Assembly: GCA_021372695.1 (NCBI GenBank)
Contig: JAJFTY010000170.1
Coordinates: 1 to 43,417 of the forward strand
From: Deltaproteobacteria bacterium
Lineage (GTDB): Bacteria; Desulfobacterota; Syntrophia; Syntrophales; UBA5619
Reading direction: 5' to 3'
DNA: 43,417 bases
Shown: positions 16,876 through 24,989 of the stretch, in pieces
Numbering within the stretch: position 1 is the first letter of the stretch
Layout: each line of letters opens with the position of its first letter
Program-made: the position numbers and the translations under genes
The notes under the pieces: generated by a model
What the model was told of the DNA's origin: nothing
The model's input: the letters and a program-made list of their open reading frames with translations, nothing else
Database searches by the model: none

Positions 16876-18164
16876 ACCCGGCCCTCCTTGGCATAGGATT
16901 CTTCCATAACCTCGGCGATATGGGCCACCCGGATCGGGGGACCCGGTTGCTGGGCGCCCGCGATGAGCTGCATGTGGCAGCCCGTGTTGCTCACGACCAG
17001 CAGATCGGCCTTGGCGGCCCGGACGTCCTCCATTTTCATCTCCAGGATCGCATTGGCGCTCTGGGGGTGCACGATGTTGTAGACCCCGGCGGAGCCGCAG
17101 CACAGGTCGGGACGGCTCAGCTCCGCTAGCTGCAGGCCCGGAATCATCCGCAGCAGCTGGCGCGGCTGCTTCTTGATCTTCTGGACGTGGCGCAGATGGC
17201 AGGAGTCGGAATAGACAGCACGGGCCTTGACCACCCCGCCGGGCGGCTCGTGCAGGTGATCCAGCATGAATTCGCTGAAATCCTGCACGAGGGCAGAGAA
17301 CCGGGCGGCCCGCGCCGCGGCGGCCGGATCTGCCGAGAAGAGTCCCTCGTACTCCTCTTTGAGGGTGGCGCCGCACCCCCCGGCGTTGCTGATGACCGCT
17401 TCGAAACCGCGGTCGAGAAAGGCATCGATGTTTTTCATGGCCAGGGTCCTGGCGAAGTCCAGGTCGCCCAGGTGGAGCTGGGCGGCCCCGCAACAGGTCT
17501 GGCCGACCGGGAAGTGGACCTCATAGCCGTTGCGCTGCAGGACGCGGATGGTGGCGCGATTGGCCCTGGCCAGAAAGGCCTCCTGGACGCAGCCGATGAA
17601 GAAAGCGACCTTGCCCCTCTTCGGGCCGATGGCCGGCGCGGGAACTGCATAATCGAAATATTCGCGCGATATGGGAGGCAGGAGCCTTTCCATCTGCCGG
17701 AGCGACTCGGGCATGAAGCGCAGGGATCGGAAGAGGGTCTGCAAACCGCTGTTCTCGTACAGCCAGAGCGCCGAAGCCAATACTTTCAGGCGTTCGCGGA
17801 AGGGCATCAGCTTCCTGAAACCCAGCCATTTGACCCCGCGTGCCAGCCAGCTCTCCCTGGTCTGCTCGCGGACGGTCGTCTGGGCTGCCTTGATCAGGTG
17901 GCCGTACTTCACCGCGGAGGGGCAGGCGGCTTCACACGCCCGGCATCCCAGGCAAAGCTCGATGTGGCGGGTGAAAGACGGCGGCAGCTCGTCCACTTTC
18001 AACCGTCCCGTGGCTACGGCCCGCATCAGGGCGATCCTCCCCCGGGGGGAATCCATTTCCGTGCCGTAAATGTGGTAGGTCGGACAGACCTGCAGACACA
18101 TGCCACAATGCAGGCAGTGGGACAATTCATCCTGTACAGCCGGATCCAGCAACCCTGTCTTCAA
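16872..18164 (-). CDS. glcF: GlcF-type Fe-S subunit of 2-hydroxyacid oxidase
   Basis: A 430-residue protein with two N-terminal [4Fe-4S] motifs (CLHCGMCLQVCP at 17-28 and CLGCRACEAACPS at 71-83) and two CCG domains (FIGCVQEAFL ... CCGAAQLHLG, and YSDSCHLRHVQ ... LCCGSAG). This is the architecture of GlcF and of the heterodisulfide-reductase-like electron carriers. It links the flavin of GlcDE to quinone or another Fe-S carrier. The start is TTG at 18164 with AAAGGG upstream. It directly precedes the fused glcD-glcE gene, with coupled translation. Confidence 0.93.
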   Translation of the reverse strand: MKTGLLDPAVQDELSHCLHCGMCLQVCPTYHIYGTEMDSPRGRIALMRAVATGRLKVDELPPSFTRHIELCLGCRACEAACPSAVKYGHLIKAAQTTVREQTRESWLARGVKWLGFRKLMPFRERLKVLASALWLYENSGLQTLFRSLRFMPESLRQMERLLPPISREYFDYAVPAPAIGPKRGKVAFFIGCVQEAFLARANRATIRVLQRNGYEVHFPVGQTCCGAAQLHLGDLDFARTLAMKNIDAFLDRGFEAVISNAGGCGATLKEEYEGLFSADPAAAARAARFSALVQDFSEFMLDHLHEPPGGVVKARAVYSDSCHLRHVQKIKKQPRQLLRMIPGLQLAELSRPDLCCGSAGVYNIVHPQSANAILEMKMEDVRAAKADLLVVSNTGCHMQLIAGAQQPGPPIRVAHIAEVMEESYAKEGRV

Positions 18165-18218
18165 TGGAACCCTTTCCCCTATCCAAGTCGTGACGATCAG
18201 AACTCTGCCACTTTCCGT

Positions 18219-19169
18219 TTAAAAGTTCTTACGTAAATAGTCGATGCTCTTTTGGTGATTGAGATAGGCATTCTCCAGGGTATCGGCATTGGCAAGCTCG
18301 AATGCGACGTAAACTTTGCCGTTTTTGGCAAGCGTCGCAAAAAAGGTCTCAAAGGGAACATCGTTGCCGTTCAGGACCAACCCCGGTTTCTTATCGATAG
18401 AGGTTTTGAGATGGGAATACCCCATCTTTTTTACATTTTCCTCAAAAAAGGTTTTGACATCGCTGGGAGAATTTTCCGCGCGGGAGGTACAGAAAAAGTT
18501 TGCCGTGTCCAGTTGAAAACCGACATTGCCATTGACGCCCTTGGGGCCCAGGAGATCGGCCATACCGAATGTGTTGACGCCATCGCCCTTCACCCCTTCG
18601 AAGGCGTTCTCGACGAAGAGGGTGTAGCCGAACATGGCGGCTGTATTGCCTGCCTGATTGAGATTCCGGACGAGTTGTGTGAACTCTTCCGCAGTCCAGT
18701 ACTGTTTCTTGGGATCGGCAGTGAATTCTTTTCCAAAGGCGGCTGTCCTGGCGAACCGGGGGCCATCAAAGAGCATCGTGTTGGCCAGTCCCCTCGCGAA
18801 CAACTCAGGATAGTTGCTGTCCAGCGCGCCCATGCCCATGGCGTAAATCACCTCGATTCTTTTCTTTTTGGCGTAGGCGGCGACTTTTTTTGCATCCGCG
18901 TAGGAAAGGCTGGCATCGGCATCACGAAGCTCTATGAATGAGAATCCCTTCTTCTTGGCAAAATCAATCACTGTTTTAAGGTTGTCTACGGAGTTGGGGA
19001 GCCACTTGGCAAGGTTCTGACTGGTAAACCCGAATTTCAGCGTGGGATATTTGCCCAGAACAATGGGTTTGTCAGCCGCATAAACGTTGCCGGCAGAGAA
19101 AAGGACGCCAAGAAGCAGGGTGGTGATCGCCAGAACAAGCATTTTCCTCATCGAAGCCCTCGTAACCAT
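18219..19169 (-). CDS. Exported xylose-isomerase-like TIM-barrel protein
   Basis: A 316-residue protein with a signal peptide (MRKMLVLAITTLLLGVLFSA, cleaved near VYA-ADKP) in front of an AP-endonuclease-2/xylose-isomerase-like TIM barrel. Barrel elements with candidate metal ligands are FSFIELRDA (Glu on strand 2), YTLFVENAFEG (Glu), VGFQLDTANFF (Asp) and KVYVAFELANAD (Glu). Known members are sugar isomerases and epimerases in the cytoplasm, so export is unusual. ATG at 19169 has AAGGAGG six bases upstream. It lies between tctA and glcF on the same strand. Possible roles are periplasmic isomerisation of the transported acid or binding without catalysis. Confidence 0.75.
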   Translation of the reverse strand: MVTRASMRKMLVLAITTLLLGVLFSAGNVYAADKPIVLGKYPTLKFGFTSQNLAKWLPNSVDNLKTVIDFAKKKGFSFIELRDADASLSYADAKKVAAYAKKKRIEVIYAMGMGALDSNYPELFARGLANTMLFDGPRFARTAAFGKEFTADPKKQYWTAEEFTQLVRNLNQAGNTAAMFGYTLFVENAFEGVKGDGVNTFGMADLLGPKGVNGNVGFQLDTANFFCTSRAENSPSDVKTFFEENVKKMGYSHLKTSIDKKPGLVLNGNDVPFETFFATLAKNGKVYVAFELANADTLENAYLNHQKSIDYLRKNF

Positions 19170-19231
19170 GTTTGCCCTCCTTGTCAAATAGTGTGATATT
19201 TCCCCTGGTTTCCTTGAATCAGAAAAAATCT

Positions 19232-20740
19232 CTACCCTTCTCGTTTTTGACCATTGTTCGCTTTGGTCTTTTCCAAAAAGGCCATGAAGAACGGGAAGCC
19301 CCACATGAGCACGGTAACGCCTCCTAAAAGCGCACTGATCGGCCGTACGAAAAAGAGAGTCAAATCCCAGTCGGTCTTGATCATGCTCGTCATGAAATTC
19401 TGCTCCAGGATCGGTCCCAGGACCAGACCAAGCACGATCGGAGCCACCGGGTAATCGTTTTTTTCCATGAAGTAGCCGATGATGCCCAGGACGCCCAGCG
19501 TGATGATGTCGAACACGTCGTTGTTTATGGCAAAGGCCCCGGTTATGGCGAACATCAGGATGATCGGGATCAGAATTTTCTTGGGAACCCTGAGCATCTG
19601 GGAGCTCGTTTTTACCGCCAGCCAGCCGAAGGGGACCATCAGGAGGTTGGCGAGGATAAAGGCGAAGTAAACCCCGTAGACGATCTCTGGCTGCGTTTCG
19701 AAGATCATGGGCCCCGGGCGCAGCCCTTTCATGAAAAGTACCCCTATAACCACGGCCGTGATCGAATCCCCGGGAATCCCGAAGACGAGCGCCGGCACCC
19801 AGTCTCCGGCCAGACAGGCGTTGTTGGCCGTTCCCGAATCCACAATCGCCTCGATGGAACCTTTTCCGTACAGTTCCTTCTCCTTGGAAGCTCTCTTTGA
19901 GGCGGCATAGGCGATCCAGGCCGCGATGTCGGCGCCGGCGCCCGGAAGAACGCCGATGACCGTTCCGATGGCTCCGGACCTCCACATATTCCATTGATAT
20001 TTTTTAAAAAGCTTTCCGACTCCCGCAAAAATACCTTTCGTCTTCACTCTGGCGATCGCGAAATCCATCTGCCTCTCGCTGACATTGCGCATGATCTCGG
20101 AAATCCCGAAAACACCGATCATGGCCGGAATAAAAGAAATCCCGTTCAGAAGATCCACGTTTCCAAATGTGAAACGGGGGGTGCCGAGCGTGATGTCTAC
20201 GCCGATTGTGGAGAGGAAAAGCCCCAGACACATGGCAATGGCGCCTTTCGCCTGCGAACCTGCGGAAACCATGACCGTAGCACTGAGCCCCAGGGCGGCA
20301 AGCCAGAAGTACTCGAAGGTCGAGAAATTCATGGCGACTTCTGCCAGGAGCGGCGCCGAAGTCATCAAGACGATGGCGCCCATCAAGCCGCCGACAGCAG
20401 AAAACAGTATATCCGTGCCGAGAACCAGTTGCGCTTTCCCCTGCTTCGTGAGGGCGAAAGAATCCTGAGTATAGGCGGCGGAAGAAGGGGTTCCCGGAAT
20501 GCGAATGAGGGCCGCGGGGATGTCGCCCGCAAAGATGGCCATGGCCGACATGGAGACGATGGCGCACAGAGCGGGAAGGGGGTCCATGAAAAACGTGAAC
20601 GGAACCAGCAGGGAGGCCGCCAGTGTGGCGCTCAAGCCGGGAATCGAGCCGACGAAGAGGCCGTACAAGGAACAGACAACGATGGTCAAAAATGTCTGCG
20701 GCGCAAAGAGCATGCCGATTCCATGAAGTAATGCATCCAT
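19232..20740 (-). CDS. tctA: Tripartite tricarboxylate transporter large membrane subunit TctA
   Basis: A 502-residue membrane protein with TctA family motifs: GLFVGSIPGLSATLAASLLV near the start, FAGDIPAALIRIPGTPSSAA, GTVIGVLPGAGADIAAWIAY in mid-protein, and DSGTANNACLAGDWVPALVF, GIPGDSITAVVIGVL. Around twelve transmembrane segments are visible. With TctB and the binding protein TctC it forms a secondary (ion-coupled) carboxylate importer. It is the third gene of tctC-tctB-tctA, 58 bases after tctB. Substrates of the family range from citrate and tartrate to aromatic acids. Confidence 0.95.
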   Translation of the reverse strand: MDALLHGIGMLFAPQTFLTIVVCSLYGLFVGSIPGLSATLAASLLVPFTFFMDPLPALCAIVSMSAMAIFAGDIPAALIRIPGTPSSAAYTQDSFALTKQGKAQLVLGTDILFSAVGGLMGAIVLMTSAPLLAEVAMNFSTFEYFWLAALGLSATVMVSAGSQAKGAIAMCLGLFLSTIGVDITLGTPRFTFGNVDLLNGISFIPAMIGVFGISEIMRNVSERQMDFAIARVKTKGIFAGVGKLFKKYQWNMWRSGAIGTVIGVLPGAGADIAAWIAYAASKRASKEKELYGKGSIEAIVDSGTANNACLAGDWVPALVFGIPGDSITAVVIGVLFMKGLRPGPMIFETQPEIVYGVYFAFILANLLMVPFGWLAVKTSSQMLRVPKKILIPIILMFAITGAFAINNDVFDIITLGVLGIIGYFMEKNDYPVAPIVLGLVLGPILEQNFMTSMIKTDWDLTLFFVRPISALLGGVTVLMWGFPFFMAFLEKTKANNGQKREG

Positions 20741-20798
20741 ATTCTCACCATCCTGAATGGCTATTTTCGCATCGTCCGGTGAATCCCAAACGCCGTCC

Positions 20799-21293
20799 TC
20801 ACCACCCCAGAAAGCCCTGTGGCAGGGGAACCCTCAAAATCTTCGCAAACACAGAATAGATGAAGCAGATGACAAGGGCCGAGACAATAAATGCTTTTAT
20901 TGGCTTAACCTGCAATTTCCACATGAGTATGAAGAGAACCGCCCCGCCCGTAAGGATGAAGCCCAAATACTTAGCCGCGGCAATGAAGGCTGCAATGAGG
21001 ATAATGACGAGAACCGAATTGAAATGATTCTTTTCTGCTATGATGATTACGTTTCCTTCCCTCAATTCTTCTGCGGTTTCGACGGGGGGAGGGGGAGGAG
21101 GCATTTTAGACTTACGCCAGCCTTCCAGGATGACAATCAGAGAGAAGATGATGAAGAGAGTGCCGAGAACCCGTGGGAATAGAGAGGGTCCAGGGTGTCC
21201 ACCCGGCAGGACCGGCAATTGAGATGTGCCCACCCATATCAAAACCCCCAGGACAATAAAAAACACTCCGCCGATGTAGTCTTTGCTCCACAT
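20799..21293 (-). CDS. tctB: Tripartite tricarboxylate transporter small membrane subunit TctB
   Basis: A 164-residue membrane protein with four hydrophobic segments: KDYIGGVFFIVLGVLIWVG, GPSLFPRVLGTLFIIFSLIV, FNSVLVIILIAAFIAAAKYL and FILTGGAVLFILMWKLQ. The short early motif GPSLFPRVLG is typical of TctB. A Pro-rich cytoplasmic stretch (MPPPPPPVE) lies between helices 2 and 3. ATG at 21293 (MWSKDYIGG) fits the family; the frame upstream runs through a hairpin and is not coding. A frameshifted relative lies at 30062-30468. Confidence 0.9.
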   Translation of the reverse strand: MWSKDYIGGVFFIVLGVLIWVGTSQLPVLPGGHPGPSLFPRVLGTLFIIFSLIVILEGWRKSKMPPPPPPVETAEELREGNVIIIAEKNHFNSVLVIILIAAFIAAAKYLGFILTGGAVLFILMWKLQVKPIKAFIVSALVICFIYSVFAKILRVPLPQGFLGW

Positions 21294-21314
21294 GGGTCTG
21301 ATCCTCGAATGAAG

Positions 21315-21345
21315 CGGCGCTGCCGCGAATTTCCCGGCAGCGCCG
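21315..21345 (-). terminator. tctC-tctB intercistronic hairpin
   Basis: Perfect 11-base GC-rich arms (21315-21325 and 21335-21345, CGGCGCTGCCG and its complement) enclose a nine-base loop 19 bases after the tctC stop. There is no U-tract. Its place matches the hairpin after livK, behind the binding-protein gene of a transporter operon, and it probably serves the same purpose of keeping tctC mRNA in excess. Confidence 0.65.
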
Positions 21346-21363
21346 CCGGGAAAGAGGTTCTGG

Positions 21364-22353
21364 CTAATCAATCATTTTTGAAGCTTTCATGATCTTCTGG
21401 TTGCTCACATCCTCAGCGGCCATGAACTTGTCAAACTCGGCGGCCGCCTTCCACGTCATGCCCAACCCGCTTTTTTCCATAAATTCTTTATACTTGGGAT
21501 TATTGTACGCTTTCTCTACTGATTTTTCGAGGATAGCAACGACATTATCCGGGGTGCCCTTGGGGACCAGGACTCCCCGCCACACACCGAAGCTCCAGTT
21601 CAAACCCAATTCCTTGAGGGTGGGGACATCGGAGAAGAGGCTCACCCGCTTTTCCGCCATGACCCCGAGAGATCTGATTTTTTTGGCTTCAATCATGGCC
21701 CGGGCTTCCGGCAGGCTGCAAGTGGAAATCGCGATACCGCCCGCCAACATATCCTGAAGGGTGGGGGCCGCGCCGCTGCTGGGGACCCAGGGGATGGCGT
21801 CAGTGGAGATACCGGCGGCCATCAGCCAGCCCGCCCGGGCGATGTCCCAGCATCCGCCCTTTCCCGTTCCCGAGGCCTTCAGTTTGCCGGGATTCGCCTT
21901 GGCATAGTCCTGAAGCTCCTTGACGTTTTTCCACGGGGCATCTGCCCTGACGTTGATCGACGAAGCATCGAAATTGACCAGCCCAATGGCCCTAAATTCC
22001 GCAGCAGTCACCTTTGCTGTCCCCATCCAGTGAAGCATGGTAATATCCCCTGAGGCGAGGGTCATGGTGTACCCATCGGGAGCGGCGCTCGCGCCCGCGG
22101 TAAAACCGACGGCTCCGCCTCCGCCCGTCCGGTTCACCACGTTGACCGGCTGCCCCAGGTCTTGCTCCATCAGGGTCGCAACAATTCTGGCCACGGCGTC
22201 GGTTCCTCCTCCGGCGCCGTAGGGACAAATCATGGTCAAGGGACGGCTGGGAAATTTCGCCTGAGCGTACGCTCCCGGAATGGCGAAAGCCACGATCAAA
22301 AATGCCACCAAACTGACGCTGAACATCGTCCGAAGAAACATCTTTTTCTGCAT
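21364..22353 (-). CDS. tctC: Tripartite tricarboxylate transporter substrate-binding protein TctC (Bug family)
   Basis: A 329-residue periplasmic protein. The signal peptide (FLRTMFSVSLVAFLIVAFAI, cleaved near AYA-QAK) precedes the Bug entry FPSRPLTMICPYGAGGGTDA, then VNRTGGGGAVGF, AAPDGYTMTLASGD and the late SDVPTLKELG. These features define the Bug/TctC family of carboxylate-binding proteins. GAGGAGG precedes the ATG at 22353. It is first in tctCBA; 170 bases separate it from the gene upstream. Ligand class (di- or tricarboxylate, or other acid) cannot be assigned. Confidence 0.95.
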   Translation of the reverse strand: MQKKMFLRTMFSVSLVAFLIVAFAIPGAYAQAKFPSRPLTMICPYGAGGGTDAVARIVATLMEQDLGQPVNVVNRTGGGGAVGFTAGASAAPDGYTMTLASGDITMLHWMGTAKVTAAEFRAIGLVNFDASSINVRADAPWKNVKELQDYAKANPGKLKASGTGKGGCWDIARAGWLMAAGISTDAIPWVPSSGAAPTLQDMLAGGIAISTCSLPEARAMIEAKKIRSLGVMAEKRVSLFSDVPTLKELGLNWSFGVWRGVLVPKGTPDNVVAILEKSVEKAYNNPKYKEFMEKSGLGMTWKAAAEFDKFMAAEDVSNQKIMKASKMID

Positions 22354-22523
22354 GATCTCTCCTCCTCTTGGTTCGGTTAAGTCGGACTTTCAAGTTGTTG
22401 GAAGACTGATTCAGACCACTGGACCGCGTTTTTCGCCCAGGTGACGACCTCTTATGAGTTCGTCAGGATGCCGCGACACATATATGTTTCTCTCCGTATT
22501 CGCAACGCCCGGGTTTCCCGTCG

Positions 22524-23360
22524 TCAATCCCTCAACCATTCGGGAAGGTCGCCTTGATCCTTGTCTGCATAGATGCATTTGTAGCGGCAGGTCTTGCAAG
22601 TCCCTTTGAAATTGGGGAGGGCGGGCTCTCCCTTGACCTGCTCGACCAAAGCAATCGCTTTTTTCACCTGCTCTTCCGTGCCCTCGGAGACGATCACCAC
22701 GGCGCCCGCGCACTCGCCGATCCCACCGGAGGCGACGTGTCTGGAGCTCACGTCTGCCAGGATTTTCAATGCCTCAAGTTCGGTGACCACCACGGCATTG
22801 GGGACCACGAACATTCCAAAGTCGGCCCCCATGGAATAGTCGAGCGTCTTCGCCCCCGTCCACGCACAGGATTCCTCCACGGAGGCAACGAATTTTTCGA
22901 GGCCTACGGGCACGATGTATTTCAGCCCCTGCGATACCGCGGTACCGAGCGTCGCCCCCATCGTCCCCCCGTCGAATCCAGAGGAGATGATGCCGGCCTT
23001 TCCGGTCGAGTCGATGGCGTTGGCGCCCTTGATGATCACGGTCTTGAGGTGAAAATCCTTGAGGGCCTCGGGGATGGTCTTGTCGACCCGCTGCCCCTTG
23101 TAAAGGATGATGGGGAAAGGCGTTCGCCTGTCTGCGTCGGTCGTGCAGAGGACCCGGTTGCAGATGGTGCCGGCCGTATATTTTTGGGGAGGAATATCTG
23201 CTGTTCCCAGGATCTCCTGGGCCACATAGCCGTTTGTGGTCCCACCGCAGATGATGGTGTATCCGCTTTCGCTCGCTTCCTTGATCTCCCTCATCGCCGC
23301 CACGCCCTTGGCGATGAGCCTCCTCGATTCGGAGGGGATGAGTGTGAATGCCGCTTTCAT
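22524..23360 (-). CDS. Cytosolic protein of an uncharacterised family with a C-terminal Cys motif (paralogue of 6888-7778)
   Basis: A 278-residue protein without a signal peptide and of no family I can name. It shares ordered motifs with the exported protein at 6888-7778: ESRRLIAKGVA (11-21), GGTTNGYVAQEI (39-50), VIIKGANAID (108-117), GGTMGAT (131-137), PVGLEKF (151-157), VTELEALKIL (192-201) and EGTEEQVKKA (226-235). Unlike the paralogue it ends in a tail with CKTCRYKC (Cys255, Cys258, Cys262), a possible metal or Fe-S site, and has further cysteines at 67, 72, 165 and 217. GGAGG precedes the ATG at 23360. It follows the AbfD-like gene by 123 bases, suggesting a role with that enzyme's pathway. 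Confidence 0.7.
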   Translation of the reverse strand: MKAAFTLIPSESRRLIAKGVAAMREIKEASESGYTIICGGTTNGYVAQEILGTADIPPQKYTAGTICNRVLCTTDADRRTPFPIILYKGQRVDKTIPEALKDFHLKTVIIKGANAIDSTGKAGIISSGFDGGTMGATLGTAVSQGLKYIVPVGLEKFVASVEESCAWTGAKTLDYSMGADFGMFVVPNAVVVTELEALKILADVSSRHVASGGIGECAGAVVIVSEGTEEQVKKAIALVEQVKGEPALPNFKGTCKTCRYKCIYADKDQGDLPEWLRD

Positions 23361-23483
23361 GTCATGCCTCCATTCGGTTTTCCAGACCAGATGCGTCGTG
23401 ATGATGTCTGTTGTCCGACAACCATTCGCCGGACCGGAATGAGCCCGCTCGTGCCTCCCGAAAAAGAGACCGGGCCTTTTCCT

Positions 23484-24956
23484 TTATCCCCTTCCGGAGC
23501 AGCCGCCACAGGATTCGGCGGCGATGCCGCAGAGCCGCTGGGCCTTGCGCTGCTTCCCCTTCATGTCGACCAGGCGGGAAATCATGATCCGCTGCGCCTG
23601 CGGGGATCCGGCGCCGTGCATCGACTCCGGGAGGTACCCGACAGCGGCTGTCCCCAACGTGAGATTCTCGATCAGCCTCAGGATGCGCATCCGGTCCTCC
23701 ACGGGGACGCCGTCAACGCCCTTGAAGAATTTCTCAACCCACTTTCCGACCTCCGGCGAACGGAGATCGGCCTCCGAGGGAAGGGTCACCATCAGGCCCC
23801 CGGCGATATCCTGGGCAAGGCGGGCGATTTCGTATGGGAAACGGGTGACGTTCTGTTTGTGGACGTTGGCCAGAAGCGTGTCGACGCAGTAGGTTCCGCT
23901 GGGTTCCCGATGCCCCTCCGACGCGCACGCAATGCATCCACAGTAGATCGTCTCGTTCAAGTGGTTCATTTCGACGATCTTGTCCTTGACGTGGGACGCT
24001 TTGGCCGTCCCGTTATATTCCGCGATAGTCTGCGACGCACCGATCAGCACATCTCCGACACCCGCCTTGCAGGCATAGCTCTGGCGGTGGTAGGAGGCGA
24101 ATTTTTCCACCAGCGAACCGGCGAACTCGTATTCCTTGTACATGAAGACCCTCTCCCAGGGAACGAACACCCGGTCGAAGACCACCAGCGCCTCATGTCC
24201 GCCGAAGAACTGGTTGCCGATGTCCAGGCGGCCCGCTTCGAGTTTCCGGGTGTCGCAGGACTGGCGTCCGATGATATAGACGATCCCCTGTGTATCGCTC
24301 GGTATGGAAAAGGAAATCGCATAATCCTTGTCTTCCGGACGCATGGCGATGGTCGGCATGACAATGATTTCATGGGAGTTCACCGCGCCGGTCTGATGGC
24401 ATTTCGCTCCGCTCACCACAATGCCGTCGGTTCTTTCCTCCGCCACATGCAGATACAGATCCGGGTCCGACTGCTGCTGGGGGGCAAGGCTCCGGTCCCC
24501 CTTCGGATCCGTCATGGCGCCGTCGCAGGTCAGATCGTTTTCCTGAACATAGGCCAGGAAGTTGAGGAAGCGCTTATTGTACGGTGTGCTGAATTTGGCG
24601 TCGATGTCGTAGGTGACGATGGACAGCGCGTTGAGCGCGTCCATCCCCACGCAGCGCTGGAAGCAGCAGGCCGTGTGGCCTCCCAGCATCCGTCCCATCT
24701 TGCTTTTCTTCACCAGATCATCCACGCTCTGATGAATATGGCAGAAGCGGTTGATCCTCTTGCCAGTCAGATGCGATACGGCGGTCATCAGCTCCGCGCA
24801 CTCCGGCTTCTGGGCCATCTCGTACGTGGCTGCCACCGCGTTCATGGAGGGCCGGAGGATCGGATCGTCGACGACGTTGGTCAACTTTCGGCCGAACATG
24901 TACACTTCCAGCTTCAGTTTTCTCAGACTCTCCTCGTATTGCGCGGCTGTCATCAT
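23484..24956 (-). CDS. 4-hydroxybutyryl-CoA dehydratase-like flavin/[4Fe-4S] enzyme (HpaB superfamily)
   Basis: A 490-residue member of the 4-hydroxyphenylacetate 3-hydroxylase/4-hydroxybutyryl-CoA dehydratase superfamily. The cluster motif CFQRC (Cys98, Cys102), His290 and Cys296 (YHRQSYACKAG) matches the [4Fe-4S] ligands of AbfD (Cys99, Cys103, His292, Cys299 in Clostridium aminobutyricum), which separates it from the cluster-free hydroxylases. The His-to-Cys distance is one residue shorter than in AbfD. Other family segments are VSGAKCHQTGAVNSHEIIVM and FVPWERVFMY. The C-terminus adds CGIAAESCGGCSGRG, a Cys-rich tail. A role in radical dehydration of a hydroxyacyl-CoA suits an anaerobe, but the true substrate is open. 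AAGGAGA lies nine bases before the ATG. It is 33 bases downstream of the oxidoreductase beta gene. Confidence 0.82.
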   Translation of the reverse strand: MMTAAQYEESLRKLKLEVYMFGRKLTNVVDDPILRPSMNAVAATYEMAQKPECAELMTAVSHLTGKRINRFCHIHQSVDDLVKKSKMGRMLGGHTACCFQRCVGMDALNALSIVTYDIDAKFSTPYNKRFLNFLAYVQENDLTCDGAMTDPKGDRSLAPQQQSDPDLYLHVAEERTDGIVVSGAKCHQTGAVNSHEIIVMPTIAMRPEDKDYAISFSIPSDTQGIVYIIGRQSCDTRKLEAGRLDIGNQFFGGHEALVVFDRVFVPWERVFMYKEYEFAGSLVEKFASYHRQSYACKAGVGDVLIGASQTIAEYNGTAKASHVKDKIVEMNHLNETIYCGCIACASEGHREPSGTYCVDTLLANVHKQNVTRFPYEIARLAQDIAGGLMVTLPSEADLRSPEVGKWVEKFFKGVDGVPVEDRMRILRLIENLTLGTAAVGYLPESMHGAGSPQAQRIMISRLVDMKGKQRKAQRLCGIAAESCGGCSGRG

Positions 24957-24989
24957 GGGGAAATCTCTCCTTTCATCCTGCTTTCGCGT

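Noticed and set aside
14752..16896. Open plus-strand frame of 714 codons antisense to glcD-glcE
   Set aside because: Shadow frame without recognisable motifs.
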